Part shown: positions 39,601 to 39,846 of the stretch, one piece after another
Numbering within the stretch: position 1 is the first letter of the stretch
Layout of the letters: each line of letters starts with the position of its first letter
Origin: Porticoccus sp.
GTDB lineage: Bacteria > Pseudomonadota > Gammaproteobacteria > Pseudomonadales > Porticoccaceae
Reading direction: 5' to 3'
Length of the DNA stretch: 39,846 bases
NCBI GenBank assembly: GCA_018066715.1
Contig: JAGPWA010000115.1
Location: forward strand, 1 to 39,846
The notes under the pieces: model-generated
Seen by the model: the letters and a program-made list of their open reading frames with translations, nothing else
Told to the model about the DNA's origin: nothing
Databases searched by the model: none
Program-made: the position numbers and the translations under genes

Positions 39601-39846
39601 AAACTGAAGAGTTTGATCATGGCTCAGATTGAACGCTGGCGGCAGGCCTAACACATGCAAGTCGAGCGAGAAAGCACTTCGGTGCGAGTACAGCGGCGGA
39701 CGGGTGAGTAACGCGTAGGAATCTACCTAGTAGTGGGGGACAACATGTGGAAACGCATGCTAATACCGCATACGCCCTAAGGGGGAAAGCAGGGGATCTT
39801 CGGACCTTGCGCTATTGGATGAGCCTGCGTCAGATTAGCTAGTTGG
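39601..39846 (+). rRNA. 16S ribosomal RNA, 5' part (truncated by window end)
   Basis: aaactgaagagtttgatcatggctcagattgaacgctggcggcaggcctaacacatgcaagtcgagcg. Confidence 0.98.

Overview
Gammaproteobacterial chromosomal window ending in the first ~246 nt of a 16S rRNA gene at the right edge. Conserved backbone: ubiH-ubiI-gcvH-rlmI on the left; hemB and hemL in the middle; hemJ, ClC channel, argC, a DUF6776-like gene, bactofilin, erpA, a DsrE-like gene, anmK, an M23 peptidase, tyrS and rrn on the right. The accessory parts carry most of the interest. (1) 5.2-7.5 kb holds two copies of a small unassigned protein sharing a 55-bp identical core, plus an intact and a decayed YkgJ-like cysteine-cluster gene, around a SprA-like metalloprotease-related gene. 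(2) A decayed copy of the hemB 3' end (7621-7712) lies in the same orientation as intact hemB, with about 6 kb of unrelated genes between them. (3) That 6 kb contains what looks like a complete integron gene cassette (GNAT acetyltransferase plus a foldable attC) without a visible integrase, and an LCAT-like hydrolase with an unusual N-H-S-N-G-G elbow. (4) A RelE/HigB-HigA-like toxin-antitoxin pair sits between hemB and hemL. (5) A cluster encodes a Cys-type formate dehydrogenase with hydrogenase/sulfite-reductase-like beta and gamma subunits, an FNT transporter and a phosphoribosyltransferase. It is followed by remnants of an acyl-CoA synthetase and of a second phosphoribosyltransferase. (6) The rRNA operon is preceded by four regularly spaced tandem sigma70-type promoters, all with 16-bp spacers and a TAGAATGCGC -10/discriminator. 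All calls come from reading the sequence and the supplied ORF track; no database search was run.
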